Part shown: piece by piece, positions 49,057-61,897 of the stretch | Layout: every line of letters begins with the position of its first letter | Numbering within the stretch: position 1 is the stretch's first letter | Assembly (NCBI GenBank): GCA_051294375.1 | Contig: JBJCIZ010000028.1 | Location: forward strand, 1,301,576 to 1,365,575 | Direction of reading: 5' to 3' | Length of the DNA: 64,000 nucleotides | Origin: Paraspadella gotoi | Taxonomy: Eukaryota; Chaetognatha | Notes under the pieces: generated by a model | Database searches by the model: none | What the model was told of the DNA's origin: nothing | Seen by the model: only the letters and a program-made list of their open reading frames with translations | Position numbers and translations under genes: made by a program

Positions 49057-51407
49057 ATGCCCGTCGTCCGTCTGGAGCCTCAAACTCCTTCCTCCTCCTC
49101 CTCCTCTTCTTCCCTCTTTAACTCCTCCTCCTCCTCCTCCTTTTCCTCTCTCCTCTCCTCCATCTTCGGTCCACGCGGCCAACGCCTCCACATCGGCTCC
49201 TCCTCCTCCCCTCGCGTCATCACCTCCTCTTCATCTCGCCTCCTCTCTTCCCTCAGCGTCTCTGACCCTTTTCTCTCTCTCGTCGTCGCCGGAATGAAGC
49301 GACAAACGGACGTCTTCAAAGATGGCGGCGTCTCAGCCGGACTCTTGACGCTGCGTCTGGCTGCGGCGTGGCGGGCTGCGGGATCCAGCGCCGCGTTGGC
49401 CGACGAAGCCGCGGAGATCGTCTTGAAAACGATGGAGGGGTTGGACAGCTTCGTCATGGACCCAAAGCGCTTGGAAGATTTGACGCTGATCGCTCGATCG
49501 ATCCTCACCTCCAAAGCCTCCTTCTTCAACGCCCCCGACGAACGCGTCGACGAAGCGGCGCGTCTCGTCGTCCGCGCCTTCGTCTCCGCCCTCGACTCGC
49601 GGGCGACGAACAAGTTGGGGACGATCCTCTTCGCGGAGGCGAGAGGCTGCAAGTGGGAGGAGTCGAGGTTGGAGGAAGGCATCGCCTTTTTGAAGCCGAT
49701 CGATTATCGAGGTTCGAAATAGTCGTCTTTAAAATCTTATTCAAGAATTGATTATCAATTAATTTATTATATTTTGAAATTCTGTTAACATTTTTAACTT
49801 AATGACCTTGCGTTTTGACTTTCGTTTCGTTTTAAATTTAGAGAAAACAAAGTTTAAATTGTTTACAAACAACGTTTTTTTTTTGTTAAAAAAACGGACT
49901 TGTTTCGAATCTATGGTTGCGAGTCTTAATCAGCGCCAAGTAAAAACTTAGTTTTCTCTAAACTTAATGACCAAAAATATGAGTGCCGGATGGAAACTCG
50001 CACAGCGTAAGGTTTTCAGGGTTGAAGAAATATGGTTCAAACCTTACAAAAATACTAATATAAACTCCTGAGTATAAAAATAAAATAAACAAAAAAGAAT
50101 TAAAACCATTTTACATTTAATATGTTGAAATGTTCGTCTCCAGCGCCCTCTTCCTCGGGACCTTGGATCGTCGCCATTTTCGACGTTTCTCTTTCCGGCG
50201 ACAGCGATGAATTCGTTGGCGCCGATGACGCGACGTCGAGAGACGAGAGAGACGCCGGCCTCGATCGCTTCGTCGATGTCGACGTCTTCGTCGCGAAGGC
50301 CAATGAGTTCGTGGACGAGCTCATCGATCGGCATGGGGTGAGGGGTTGGTCGGGACGGGGGGGGGGAAGGGATGAAGAGGGGCAGCAAGGAAAAAATAGA
50401 CTAAGGAATTAAAAAGGTAAAAGAAAATCAACTTTGCATGAATTCACCTGGAAAATCCGTCTTCTGCCTTCAGCATCCACTTGGCCAAGCAATTGATATC
50501 AAAACGACCACTATTTCATGACTAGAGTTGATTAACTTATCTTCTCTTTTACTCATCCCATCTCCCTCTCTCTCTCGCTCCCCAGGTTTCGGTGATTCTC
50601 TGTCAAAAGGTCATTCACCCTCATCTCAAGAGTCACGTCACCGACCGCGGCGCCGTCTTCCTCGAGCGCCTCTCCGCGTCGACGACCGATTCCATCCTTC
50701 TCTCGACCGGCGCCAAACGAATCTCGTCTCTTCACTCGCCCGACGTCGGCGACCGACTCGGCCGACTGTCGGGCATTGACGAGCACCGATTGCCCGACGG
50801 CAAATCCTACCTCTTCCTCCGCGGCGCCATATCTGTCGCTCAGACGATCGTGGTGGGCGCGCCGACGGAAGAGACGTATCTAGACACGCGGCGCTCTTTC
50901 GAAGCCTGTGTCTCCTGTCTGCGACGGACGTTGGGCGACGCCGAGAGCCGCAAGTTCGTCTCCGGAGGCGGATGCTACTGGACCGGCGTCGCCGCCGCTC
51001 TCGCCGCCAAAGAGGATTCTCTTGTCGCCGATTGGTCGACGGTCGATTCGACGCCGAAGTCAGCCGCTCGCCGTTGCCTCGGCGCCGTCGTCGAGGCATT
51101 CCGCGGCGTCGCGGCGTCTTTGGCTAATGGCGGCGTCGAATCTGTGGCGGTCGAAGGTCATCATTGGATGATTAACGGAGATGTTGACGAAGGAGCGAAA
51201 GTGAGTTGCGGCTGCGGAAAGAAGATCGGCGAGTGGGTTGGAGAAGAAATTGTTGGCGTGGCCGAATCTCAAATTGTGGGCGTGGCAGAACCTCTACCTC
51301 GTCCGTCGATCGTCGATTCTCTGGACAAAATGATCTCAGCCGCGAGGATGGCCTTTGAATTGGCGGCGCTGATGGTCAATACCAACGAGATCATTTCCGC
51401 AGGATGA
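49057..51407 (+). CDS. MKKS: MKKS/BBS6 chaperonin-like protein
   Basis: Group II chaperonin relative at the ciliary base. With BBS10, BBS12 and CCT it assembles the BBSome that sorts ciliary membrane proteins. Three exons: 49057-49711, 50144-50337 and 50586-51407, giving 556 residues (human 570). Evidence includes the CCT-type start FGPRGQRLHIGSSSSPRVIT, KRQTDVFKDGGVSAGLLTLR, RSILTSK, the strand-helix VILCQKVIHPHLKSHVTDRG, ISSLHSPDVGDRLGRL, GGGCYWTGVAAAL and the terminal FELAALMVNTNEIIS. The chaperonin ATPase motif GDGTT is not recognisable in exon 1, as in other MKKS proteins. The Ser-rich N-terminus comes from a TCC repeat. A BBS gene implies a ciliated animal. Confidence 0.9.
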
Positions 51408-51761
51408 GGTGGCGTTGTCCAATGTCCAATGTGGTAGAAGCGTCCTCAACGGTTTGGTGGCCTACAGGCTTGAAGGAATCGCTTATTGCGCCGCTGTCTT
51501 TGGTCCGCATGACTTGCCAAGCGCGAGATTGCAAATAATCAAAGGGTTATCGGTTATCGGTTATCGGACCATCGGTTAATCCTCGAAGAGAACATTGACT
51601 TACAACGTTTGGATCACAATTGCATCAATTCCGCCTCAACTATTCTTATCTACTTTGGTTCTTATTCTTATCTACTTTGGTTCTCAGTCATTCGTGTTTA
51701 TTTTCTTTGTTTTTTTGTTTATTTTTATTCTCTTTCTTTTTTCCTTCAAAAGCCAAAAACT
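51408..51761. other. Spacer between MKKS and TUBGCP6
   Basis: Contains short direct repeats (GGTTATC at 51551-51565; TTCTTATCTACTTTGG twice near 51644-51680). No further gene seen. Confidence 0.6.
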
Positions 51762-54515
51762 ATGAAGGAGGAATCGAGTTTCTCGATCCTCGTCCGCGAT
51801 CTGGTCGCTCGATCTTTCGGCCCAGACGCCCCGAGCGGATCGTCCAGAGTGGCCAGAGCCTTCGAGACTCTTCTCTCCTTCGGATCCGCGGACGACGACG
51901 ACGCCTCCGCCTCTCTTGAGATCCGCGCCTTGACCAGATTCTACAACGCTGTCTCTCTCTTGCCCGACGCGTCGCCCCGCCCACCCATCGACGAGCCATT
52001 TCAGCTCGCGACTCGGTCTCGCTCCGTCTCGGCTTTCGAGAGAGCGAGTCGTTTGATCGACGAACTACGAGACTCGGCCAATTTTCTCTCACCTTCCCGC
52101 AACGCTGATTCCTGCTCCGCTGCGGCGCGGATTCTCCTCTTTCTTTGCGCCGCTGCGGCGCCGACGTCTTCGGCGAGGATCGAGACGGCGCCGTCGCCGG
52201 GATTTTATTGTCCCGAGTCTCTGCTCCTTTCGTCGGAGGAGATTTTCGGAGCGAGTCCCGGCTGCAGCATTTCTGGTGAGATTTAATATTGCGTTGATTT
52301 AGAAAGAGTTTATTCTAATTTTTTAAAAGTGCTGTCATCTTTGTTTCGTTGACGAGAATATATAAAACTTACTACTATTGGTGGTGAGCAGCTGGAAATC
52401 AGATTTACAACCATCTAAATACAGAGTTATCAGTGCGTCCTATGAATTGTACCGAACTATTGATCAATGAAATTTTGAACAAAATTTCACCGATCAATGA
52501 TTTTAAATTTTATTTTAAAATTCGTGAGTCAGCTTGTCAGTATGAACTTAATCACGCTCTTTCTTACAGCTTAGTTATTTAGTAGTCAATCTACATTCTT
52601 CAGTTACCAATATCTTGACTGGATGTGTGAAAAGCTGCGAACAGAATCTAGATAGTACACACAAAGTGGGCAAATTTCTCTCGTTTTATTTGATGAAATC
52701 CAAGCTCTTCTTCTCTCCCCCCCCCTAAATTTTTTGCCGTGGTAGTAAAGCACGATTTTTTAGTTTACATCATCATCATAATCATCATCATCTTTCTCAT
52801 CATCATCTTCCTCCTCCTCCTCAGCCTCCGCCTGAGTTGTTGCTCGTTCATTTTTCCGGATTTCCTTTTTCTTTCTCTTTCCTTTTTCTTTCTATTTTCT
52901 TTTTCTTTCTCTTTTCTTTCTCTTTCATTTTTCTTTTTCTTTCTCTTTCATTTTTCTTTCTCTTTCTTCAACAATTTTTAAATTTTGAATTTAACTTACA
53001 TTTTTAAAAGTTTATAAATCTTTTTTCTTACATTAATAATATGAAAGTTATTTTAGTATTTAATAAAAGATGATGAACATTTTTTTGTTGATCATTGCAA
53101 CGAAATGATTGACGACTTATTTTTACTCCAAGTTGCTCCTAACATCTCGTAAAACAAAAAGCCGGTTGCTTCGAAGAAAATCTCTTTCGGGGAAAAAAAA
53201 TCAGCTGATTCGAGGTTTTAGAATCGCGTTATCGGAGAGAGAGAGAGAAAGAAAGAAAGAGTGTCAAAATTGCAGCCAGGGAGCGAGTCAAAATTGTCGA
53301 GTTGATTCAATTTAGTTTTTTCAGTGAAAGACAAACTGTTAAGAGTCGGAGAGTCTTCGTGTCTCGGGAGGAAAATCCCAGCTGATTCGGTAAAGAGTCA
53401 AAAAGGGGAAAAATGGCCGGAGAAATTCTGTCAGTAAATTTAAACAAATTTTAACACCTCGATTTTTAACTTCATTTTCCTCGAATTCAACTCGAAATCT
53501 ACGAATGGTTAATGATTAATGACTGATTAATGGTTAATCATTGATTAATGATCATTTGCCGAGAATTTCATTTCGAGATTTTTTGGTTTATTTTTTGCTC
53601 CGCCTGAATTTAAATTTTACGGTTGGCCATTTTGAACGAAAACTGGCCGGCTGGGTCATGGTGTACTCTCTACATTAAATTCCGCTCACTTGAAGTGACC
53701 ACCCACATCATTTCACGGCCCACGCTCACCCTTTCCCAGGTTCGTCCTTCTTCTCTGACCGCGCCCACTCTTCCGACTACTCGCGCCATCTGTCCCGTTC
53801 CCTCTACAGTGCCTTGACGCGTCACCCGCCCTCGTCGGGCTTTTCCTTCGCCCTCTCTTTGCCCGCTTTGCCCGACGATCCGCTCGCTTTCGAAGACTCA
53901 TCCTCGCTCCTGCCTTCGCACCTTCGATCCACCAGCGGCGAAGAGGTAAATCCGCGGCGGCGGGCGGCGGCGGGCGGCGGGCGGCGGCGGGCGGCGGCGG
54001 GCGGCGGCGGCGAATTACAGGGGTGGGCGGGCGGAGGGGGATGAGCCGGTCGGAAAGGAACGAAACCTCGGACGAAATAACGAAGGAAAAAAATTCCCTT
54101 TTTCAAAAAAAAAAAAACAAACAAATAAAATAAAACCATTATTAGAGAACAAATAATATCTCGTGAATATACCGCCACATAAGCGATTAATTCATTCCAT
54201 TTTATCTGGTTGTTATATGATTATAAAATAAATAACCTCTCAATTAACTTCACGTATTAATTATAGTTCATAGAATAAATATTTAAAACTAAATTATATT
54301 TTTTTAAATAAAGGTTTAATTATAAAAGTTAATAGTAAATAGACGGGTGGACGAATGGACCGACGAAGTAATTTTTATGGTCGCGTGGTTCGTTATAAAA
54401 GGAAGACGAAAAAAAAAAAAAAAATTCCAAGAAGAAAAGAAAAGGAACTAAAATAAAAAAAAAACATCGGATTTAAAATCTCGTCTTAATTTACTTTTTT
54501 TTCCTCCGCAGCCGA

Positions 54516-54546
<31 letters not shown>

Positions 54547-57500
54547 AGGATTCGGATCTTCTCCTTTCCTCGAGTTTAAAGGTGAAACAAACTCGACTGA
54601 GAATTTTAAATAAAATAAAATAAAGAAATTATAACAATAAATTTAGCAAAAATAAAAATCAACGGCGCTCAAAATTCGACCAACGCAGAAAATATTTACA
54701 CGTTAAGCAATATGTAAACTAATCTTCCTCTAATGATCTCTCTTGTCTTTTTGACTTGGATGTCATGTAGCTGGTTCATTTCGTCATTTCAATCTCATTT
54801 GCATATTGTAGCTTTTTAGTTTATTTCTCAGATCCTTCCCTTTGGTCTTTTAAAAGTGTTCTTTTATTTTTTGTGGATACTTTTAATATAGTTTAATAAT
54901 GATATAGATTAGAATTGGGATTTAATAATGATTGGGATCCTTCAGCCTTTGACGACCTCATCGAGAAGGAGAACTTTCCGCGCCAAGTTAGATATTTGAC
55001 GGAATCCGGAGCCGAAGCCTTCGATCGCCTTCAATCCTTCGTGGGGTCTTCGCTCGCCATCGTGGAGGCGGAGTCGGTGGTGAGTTGCGTTGTGGCCTTC
55101 GAGTGAAATGGATCATGTTGATTATGACATGATTATTAATGACATGATTAATGACATGATTAATGACATGATTATTAATCACTAAACTGAGCTCATTTGT
55201 TACACAAGATTTTAAAGAAATTTAATTCTTTGAATTTAAAATTATTAAATATTTCGTGGAAAAAAGACTGACTAGATTAATGATCATTACAGAAAAATTT
55301 AACACCGCTTTTTCGGCCACACTGTTGGCTCACAGTTGATTGATCAGTCATTATCGTTGGTTCACAGTTGAAACCGCAAAAATCTTCGTCGTCGTCGTTA
55401 GTGAATTTCGCAGTCGATCAAAGTTCATCTTCGTTTTTATCAACTTAAAAAAAAAAAAAGAAAAAAAAAAAAATCGCGGAAAAAATTTTTTTTTTCTATT
55501 TCGTTTTGGGTCAGAGCGATCTTCGTGGAAAAGATCGGGATGCCTTTTTCCTTTCAAAACCTTTTTTTTTTTTTAAATTCTCTCTCTCGCTCTCAGTCTT
55601 TCCCTTCCAATTCTCTCTCTCGCTCTCAGTCTCTCCCTTCCAATCTGGTGGATGCAGAGGATTTGCTCGACGACTTGAAACTCCTCCTCTTCGGCCTCGA
55701 GTCTCCGCTCTTCCGATGGAAGGAGGAGGAGGGAGGTATAGCCAAATCGTCTTTCTCAATCTCCGTCCCGCGACTCGCTCTCTCTGGACTGGAACCGAAT
55801 CTCCTCAGTAACTTTTTGTCTCCTTTTTTGAGACTCGGAAAATCGATCAAAAACTTGGAGCTACTTTGCGATCAACGTCCCAACGAAAGTTCACTCGGCG
55901 AGCGAGGACTCGTCTATCAGGTTTTTTACTTTTTTTTATATTTTTTTTAATTATTATAATTTTTTTTTATTATCGATTTATTATCGTGTCAGTTTTTGGC
56001 GTCAATTTTATTAGGTTTTTGCAGATTAAGTCTGGATATTATTTTTATTTTTTTTTAATTTTATTTTTAATATAAAACTATCTTATCTCAGGTCTTAAGC
56101 TGATAAAAAATTACATTTATAATATTTGTGAAATGGTTAAACGACGATTTTTCAATCTTCATTCATGCCCTCCGATCCAAAATGAAAATGGATAAATTTA
56201 GATTTAATACTACAATATGTAAATGAGATTGAGAAATTTTCTTACACTCCTCCCCTGTTTCTTCCCCCAGTCTTTCCTCAACGGGATTCGCCGTATCCTC
56301 CATTTCTCCAAAGCCTTCGTCGTCTCTCGCTCCACCGAATCCCTTTCGCCGCTCCAGTTCTCCGCTTTGCTGGAGCAATGGATGTCGCAGGTCGAGACGC
56401 TCGTCGACGTGTGCCGTGTCCGGGACGATCTCTCCGCACACGAGGCCGGTGAGTTGTGATAGAAAATGCAGGTGGCGATGGCGTTCTCTGAGTCCATTCT
56501 CAGAATTTCTGACAAAAAGCGCCAATGCTAAAACTTCTACGTAAATCGATCTTTTTGATGATGATGATGATGATAATGATGATGAACACGACGATGATTA
56601 CGATGATGATGATGACGATGAAAAGAAGACACCTGGTTTCTTTCCGGGTTTCGTTTCTGCTTTCGGACAGAATTTCTTTGATGAAAAAAAAGTTAAATAA
56701 GCGGATCTGAGTTTTTGTGCCTCTTTTTCCAACGATTCCTTTTTTTAAAGATTAAACCGATTTTTCTTAGTTTGTTTCATGTTTAGCCATTGGCTTCGAT
56801 TTTGATCCCTATGAAATTGGTACAACCAATATAGGCTATCTTGCCCCTGACTTTGGACAGGCATTGTGGTTTAAGTCCTCCATCACTCTTACTGTCTTAA
56901 TCTATTTTTGAACCCAAAAATTTAGTTCCGATCTCGTCTCTGTTTTTTGAAAAACCAAAAGCATTAATCAGTTGAACTATTTTTAAATCATTTGTTTGTT
57001 CAACGTCTTCCATCAACCTAATTCCTTTCTTGTTCTTTCTCCGCACTCTTCTCTCTCTCTCTCTCGTTCTCTCCTCTCTCTCTCTCTCTTTCTCTCTCTC
57101 CTCCCTCCCCCTCCCCCCCCTTTCCCCTCAACTAAGCTCGTTATCTTCCAATGTTCACAAAGATAACCATTAACCAACCATAAAAATGGCGATATTTTCG
57201 AATGATTTATATTGAGTCTAACAGAAATTTATAAATATTAATATGAATATTTCTCATCTCTGTTCCAGCCCCCGGATCGACAGGGTCCTTCCCCGTCGGG
57301 ACTCAACTTCTCTCTTATCTTTACGATCGAACTTCTCTTCTCTATCTTCTCTCTGAGACGGATACTTACCCTCTCCTCCTCTTCCTCCTCCTCACCTCGC
57401 TCCAGCCTTACCTTCGCTTTCTCTCCGATTGGGTTTTTCACGGTCAATGCTCCGATCCTTACGGCGAATTCGGCATCAAGATCGGTGAGTAATTACGGAT

Positions 57501-60500
57501 TCCGTCACCTGTAATATGTTTAATTTAATTAAATTTATTATCCGTTGTAAATATTTGAATTTAATACAAGAAAGAGAAAGCGAGCGGGACGGCCCGATGG
57601 CCCGATGGCCCCGGTAATCAGAAGTGACCCAGTTTATTTCTGTTCACCGTTGACCTTACGGTGAATTCACGCTGATCCCTCACTCTCGTTAATCTGTTCG
57701 TTCGTTCGTTCCCCTGTTCGTTCGTTCATTCCCCAGTTCGTTCCCCAGTTCGCTAGTGGCCGAGTCTTAAAACTTTTCAACTCGATCGCAGTTTATGGCT
57801 GAGAAAGACTAAACTTTTAGGCCTAACGGGTGATATTGTGATAGTGAAAAAATGAAGAGTCGATAAAAATGATAGTGAATCAGCGGTGAAATAATTGATT
57901 CGCTTATCACTGAAACATCACGAACTCTTAATGATAAAAATGATAGAAAAGGATCGCAACTAAAAACGTGGTTTTTTTTTATAAATGACTACCAAAAAAT
58001 GTATTTCGTTAAAAAAAAAAAAAATTCTCCGATTAATTTTTTAAAGAGGAACGATTTCTGTCGACTCGGGATCGTCGGTTTTGGACCAAAGGTTACGCGT
58101 TCGATCCTTCCGCTTCCGCCGTCCCCTCCTTTCTTCTTCCCGTCATCTCTGACATTTTCTCCTGCGGAAAATCTCTTAATCTCTTGCGTCTCTGTTGCCA
58201 CGCCCACCCGTTGGCTCGACTCGAGGCCGACGCCGAACTACTCGCCGTTCGACCCGAATTGACGCCGACGTTAAACGAGCGTCAACTGCGGCGCGCGCGG
58301 TCCCGCTGTCTTCTCTACGCGACGGCGGTCGAAGCTGCAGTCCAGCGGCGCCGCGATGAGAAAGAAAGGGAAGAGCGCCGGCGCCGCGAAGAGGAGAAAG
58401 AGGGAACCAACGACGCCGAGTTCGAGACGCGGCGCCGGATGAGAATCTTGAAGGAAAAGATCGAAGCGAAGGAAGAAGAAGTGAGGAAGAAGAAGAGGAA
58501 AGAGTTTGAGGAATTAAAGAGAGAGATGGAGGAAGCGGAGAAGAGAAAGAAGAGAGAGAGAAAGGAAGAGAGAGACAGAGACGCGGAATTGATTAGAAAA
58601 ACGAAAGAAAAAGAGGAAGAGATGGAGACGAAAATCAAAGAAGAAATGATTCGATTCTACGAAGAAATGGAAGAGAAAGCGGAAGAGAGAGAGAGACGAG
58701 CTCTGTGGAGGTTGAAGAGGACGAACCTCGACGGCGAACGAAGAGAATTCTTAGCGGCGATCGTCGTAGAGGAAGGAAAAATGGCGGCGATGAAGAGGAG
58801 AGAGGAGACGGCGAAGTTGCCTTCGTGGGCCGCGGAGAGAATCGTCATGGAGAGAGAGGATAGAGAGGGAGAGAATGAAGAAGAGGTAGAGCGAGACGAT
58901 GTGACCGACTCCGTCTCCTTATCTCATATTCCACCGCCAATTGACTCTGGACTCGACTCCGCCTCCGCCGCCCGCTCCCTTCCTTCGTGGGCGTCGGCGG
59001 AGCGCGTCGCCTCCGCCGCTCTGGTCGTCGGAACTCGAGACGCCCTCGACGAGACGTTGGAGGAGATCGAGACGCCCGAAGATACGCCCACTCACGTCGT
59101 CGTCACCCCTCTGCCCGACCCCTTGCCCGCTTCGCCCGCCTCCGTGCCCGTCGAACTCAGAGCCTTTACACCAACGTCTTTCAAAAAATCCGTCCCTGGT
59201 CATCACGTGACTCAAGTTTCAAGCGAATTCTCTCTCGGCGTCGACGAACCAGAAACCGGCCAATCAGAGAGCCGCGCGAGATTCTCAGATCCGTCGCTCG
59301 ACCAATCAGAAGTGATAAAATCTCCAGAGCGAACGACGACGACCACAATGATGACCACAACGACCACCGACGAATTCTCCACCTCAATGACGGGTCGCTC
59401 CTGGACGCGAGGTTCGCCTTCGGGTCCACATCCTTCGAAATCCAGCGCGTTGTTTACGCTGAAGACGCTAGATGTCGCGGGGGTTCAAGAGGAGAGCGAT
59501 TATGGCCACGCCCATCGGATTAAAGCCGCTGACGCCGTTCGACCGACCGACTTGAACGTTAAACGATCGCGCTTGCGCGGCGCGTCTCATCCTTCTTACT
59601 CGACTGTCCAAAATCAACTCTACCCGTTCGACGACGACGAAAAGTCCAAGGTCATCTCCCGCGACGATCGTCCCAACGGCGATCGTCCCTGGGACGATCC
59701 GGTCGTCGTCGGCCTCTTCGCCGCCAGGCAGAGTCGGTTTCGCGACCGGTTTCTCGATTTCGACGTCGTCGCCGGAGCCGATCTGATGGGCGGCTCCGCG
59801 GCGGCGAAGGCTGCTGCTGCGGTGGATGACCCAGTTACGTCGAGAGTCTTGTTCGATAACTCGGCTGAACTACGTGTTGCTTCGGATGAGATGGACGACG
59901 ACGACAACCATGATCACTTGGGATCGTATTTGCCTTTCGTTTTGCGGTGAGTATTTTAAAAGAATATTTAAATTATAAATATAATTTTTACTCGTTTATC
60001 TTACGTTCATTTGCATATTGCTGTTTGTACAATTTTGACTTTCTCCGACGTGGTATAAATTTTCCGATTCTTTGGGGATAAACAGTTTTAATCAAAATCA
60101 CTGAATGCTTTTTTGGTTTGCTTTTTTGTATATTGTTTTTAACATATTAAAAGTATTAATGTTTTAGTATTAAGTAAAATCGTCCTTTATTTTGCCACTT
60201 AGAAACAAAAATCGATTCAACAATTCATAATAAAAAAATATCACAATCAACAATGAACATTTATACTTAAACATACGTATCTACATTAATATCTTTACTA
60301 TAATACATTAAACAACATGATCGTCAATTTAAGAATTAAATATTGATCCAAAGTTTATCTCTCCACGTGCGTCGTTTGTGTTAAGATCAAACTTAGCTTT
60401 AATTCTATAATGAAACCTCCGCTCACCCCCTGTTCCCCACCCCCTGTTCCCCACCCCCTGTTCCCCACCCCACCCCACTGGGTCCCACTTCCTCTTTAAA

Positions 60501-61851
60501 GTCGGTGCATCGAAGAGCCTCTCCGCACTCAGATCGGCCTCGTGGACGCGGCTGTGGTGGAGCTCTTCGAAGTCGACCTTCACGTGAGACGACACTTCGC
60601 TTCTCTGCGTCAATTCCTGCTCATGGAGGACGGAGAGTTCTCGCAGAGATTCTCCGACCAACTCTTCGAGAGGATCGCCGCCGCTCCACCAGGTTTCCAC
60701 AATTCTTGCTTGGCTTCCATTTGAAGTTAGGGAGGGGATTTTATATTGATTAGTCGTTCCTAATAATTAGTGGAAAACATCCCAGAAAACAAAACGAAAA
60801 ACGAGAGAGAAATATTTTAAAATGTTCAAATATTGAAATGAGATAGAGGAACCTTCTTTTCTCCCCCCCCCCTTCCCCACTATCTCTCTCTCCCTCCACC
60901 TCGTCTCTCCTCCAATCAGGACGCGCGCATTCCGTCCTCAACCCTCTCGTCCTCAACAACTTCCTCCGCGAGGCTCTTCGCGTCTCGTCTCGCGTCGACG
61001 CCGACGACCTCGATCGCTTCTCGCGTCTCTTGTCATTCGCCGTCAATTGGGNNNNNNNNNNCCTCGATCACTTCTCGCGTCTTTTGTCGTTCGCCGTCAA
61101 TTGGGGTGACGATGATCATCATTATAATAATTAATTAATTATAATTAATTATAATGATGCTGAAGATCATGTCTATTATCTCGATGTTCTGGATGTTGAT
61201 GTTGACGGTGAAGATGACAATAATGATGATGATTCACCGCTGTCAGCCTCAATTCTCAAAACTATCCCCCTGCCTTTTAACCCCCTCCCCCTTAAGACGA
61301 TCCCCAATCTGGTCTTCACTCCACCAAATCGCTGGCCAGCCTGGAGATCCGCTACTCCGTCCCCTGGCCTCTCAACGTCGTCATCTCTGAATCTTCGTTG
61401 ACCAAATACTCGAAGCTCTTCGCCTTTATGCTGCAGCTCAAACAGGTTTGCGGGCGAATGGCCAATTTGAGGATTTTCAATTTTAAATAAATGTAATAAT
61501 TTTTAAAAATTCTACAAAAACTTCCCCTGGTTTTATTGTATGAAAAATATTTTTTTTTATAATCTCGCATCGGTACATCGCCAATGGCCCCAGATGTAGT
61601 AATCGCTTTACCCAACCCATAAATTTGTGTAAAACGGAGGTTAACTGTATTCAATAATAATAATTAATGGCTATTTAACAATTTCCCTTTCCCTCATTCT
61701 ACCTCGAGGCCGTTTGGTATTTGAAGGACATTTTTCACTCGATGAAAAAAGTCTCCTTCAAATCTTCGTCGCCGCAAATTCACAAACTTCAATTGTTTCG
61801 TCACGAGATGCTTCACTTTGTCACCGTCGTTCAAAGCTTCATCGCCAATCA

Positions 61852-61897
<46 letters not shown>

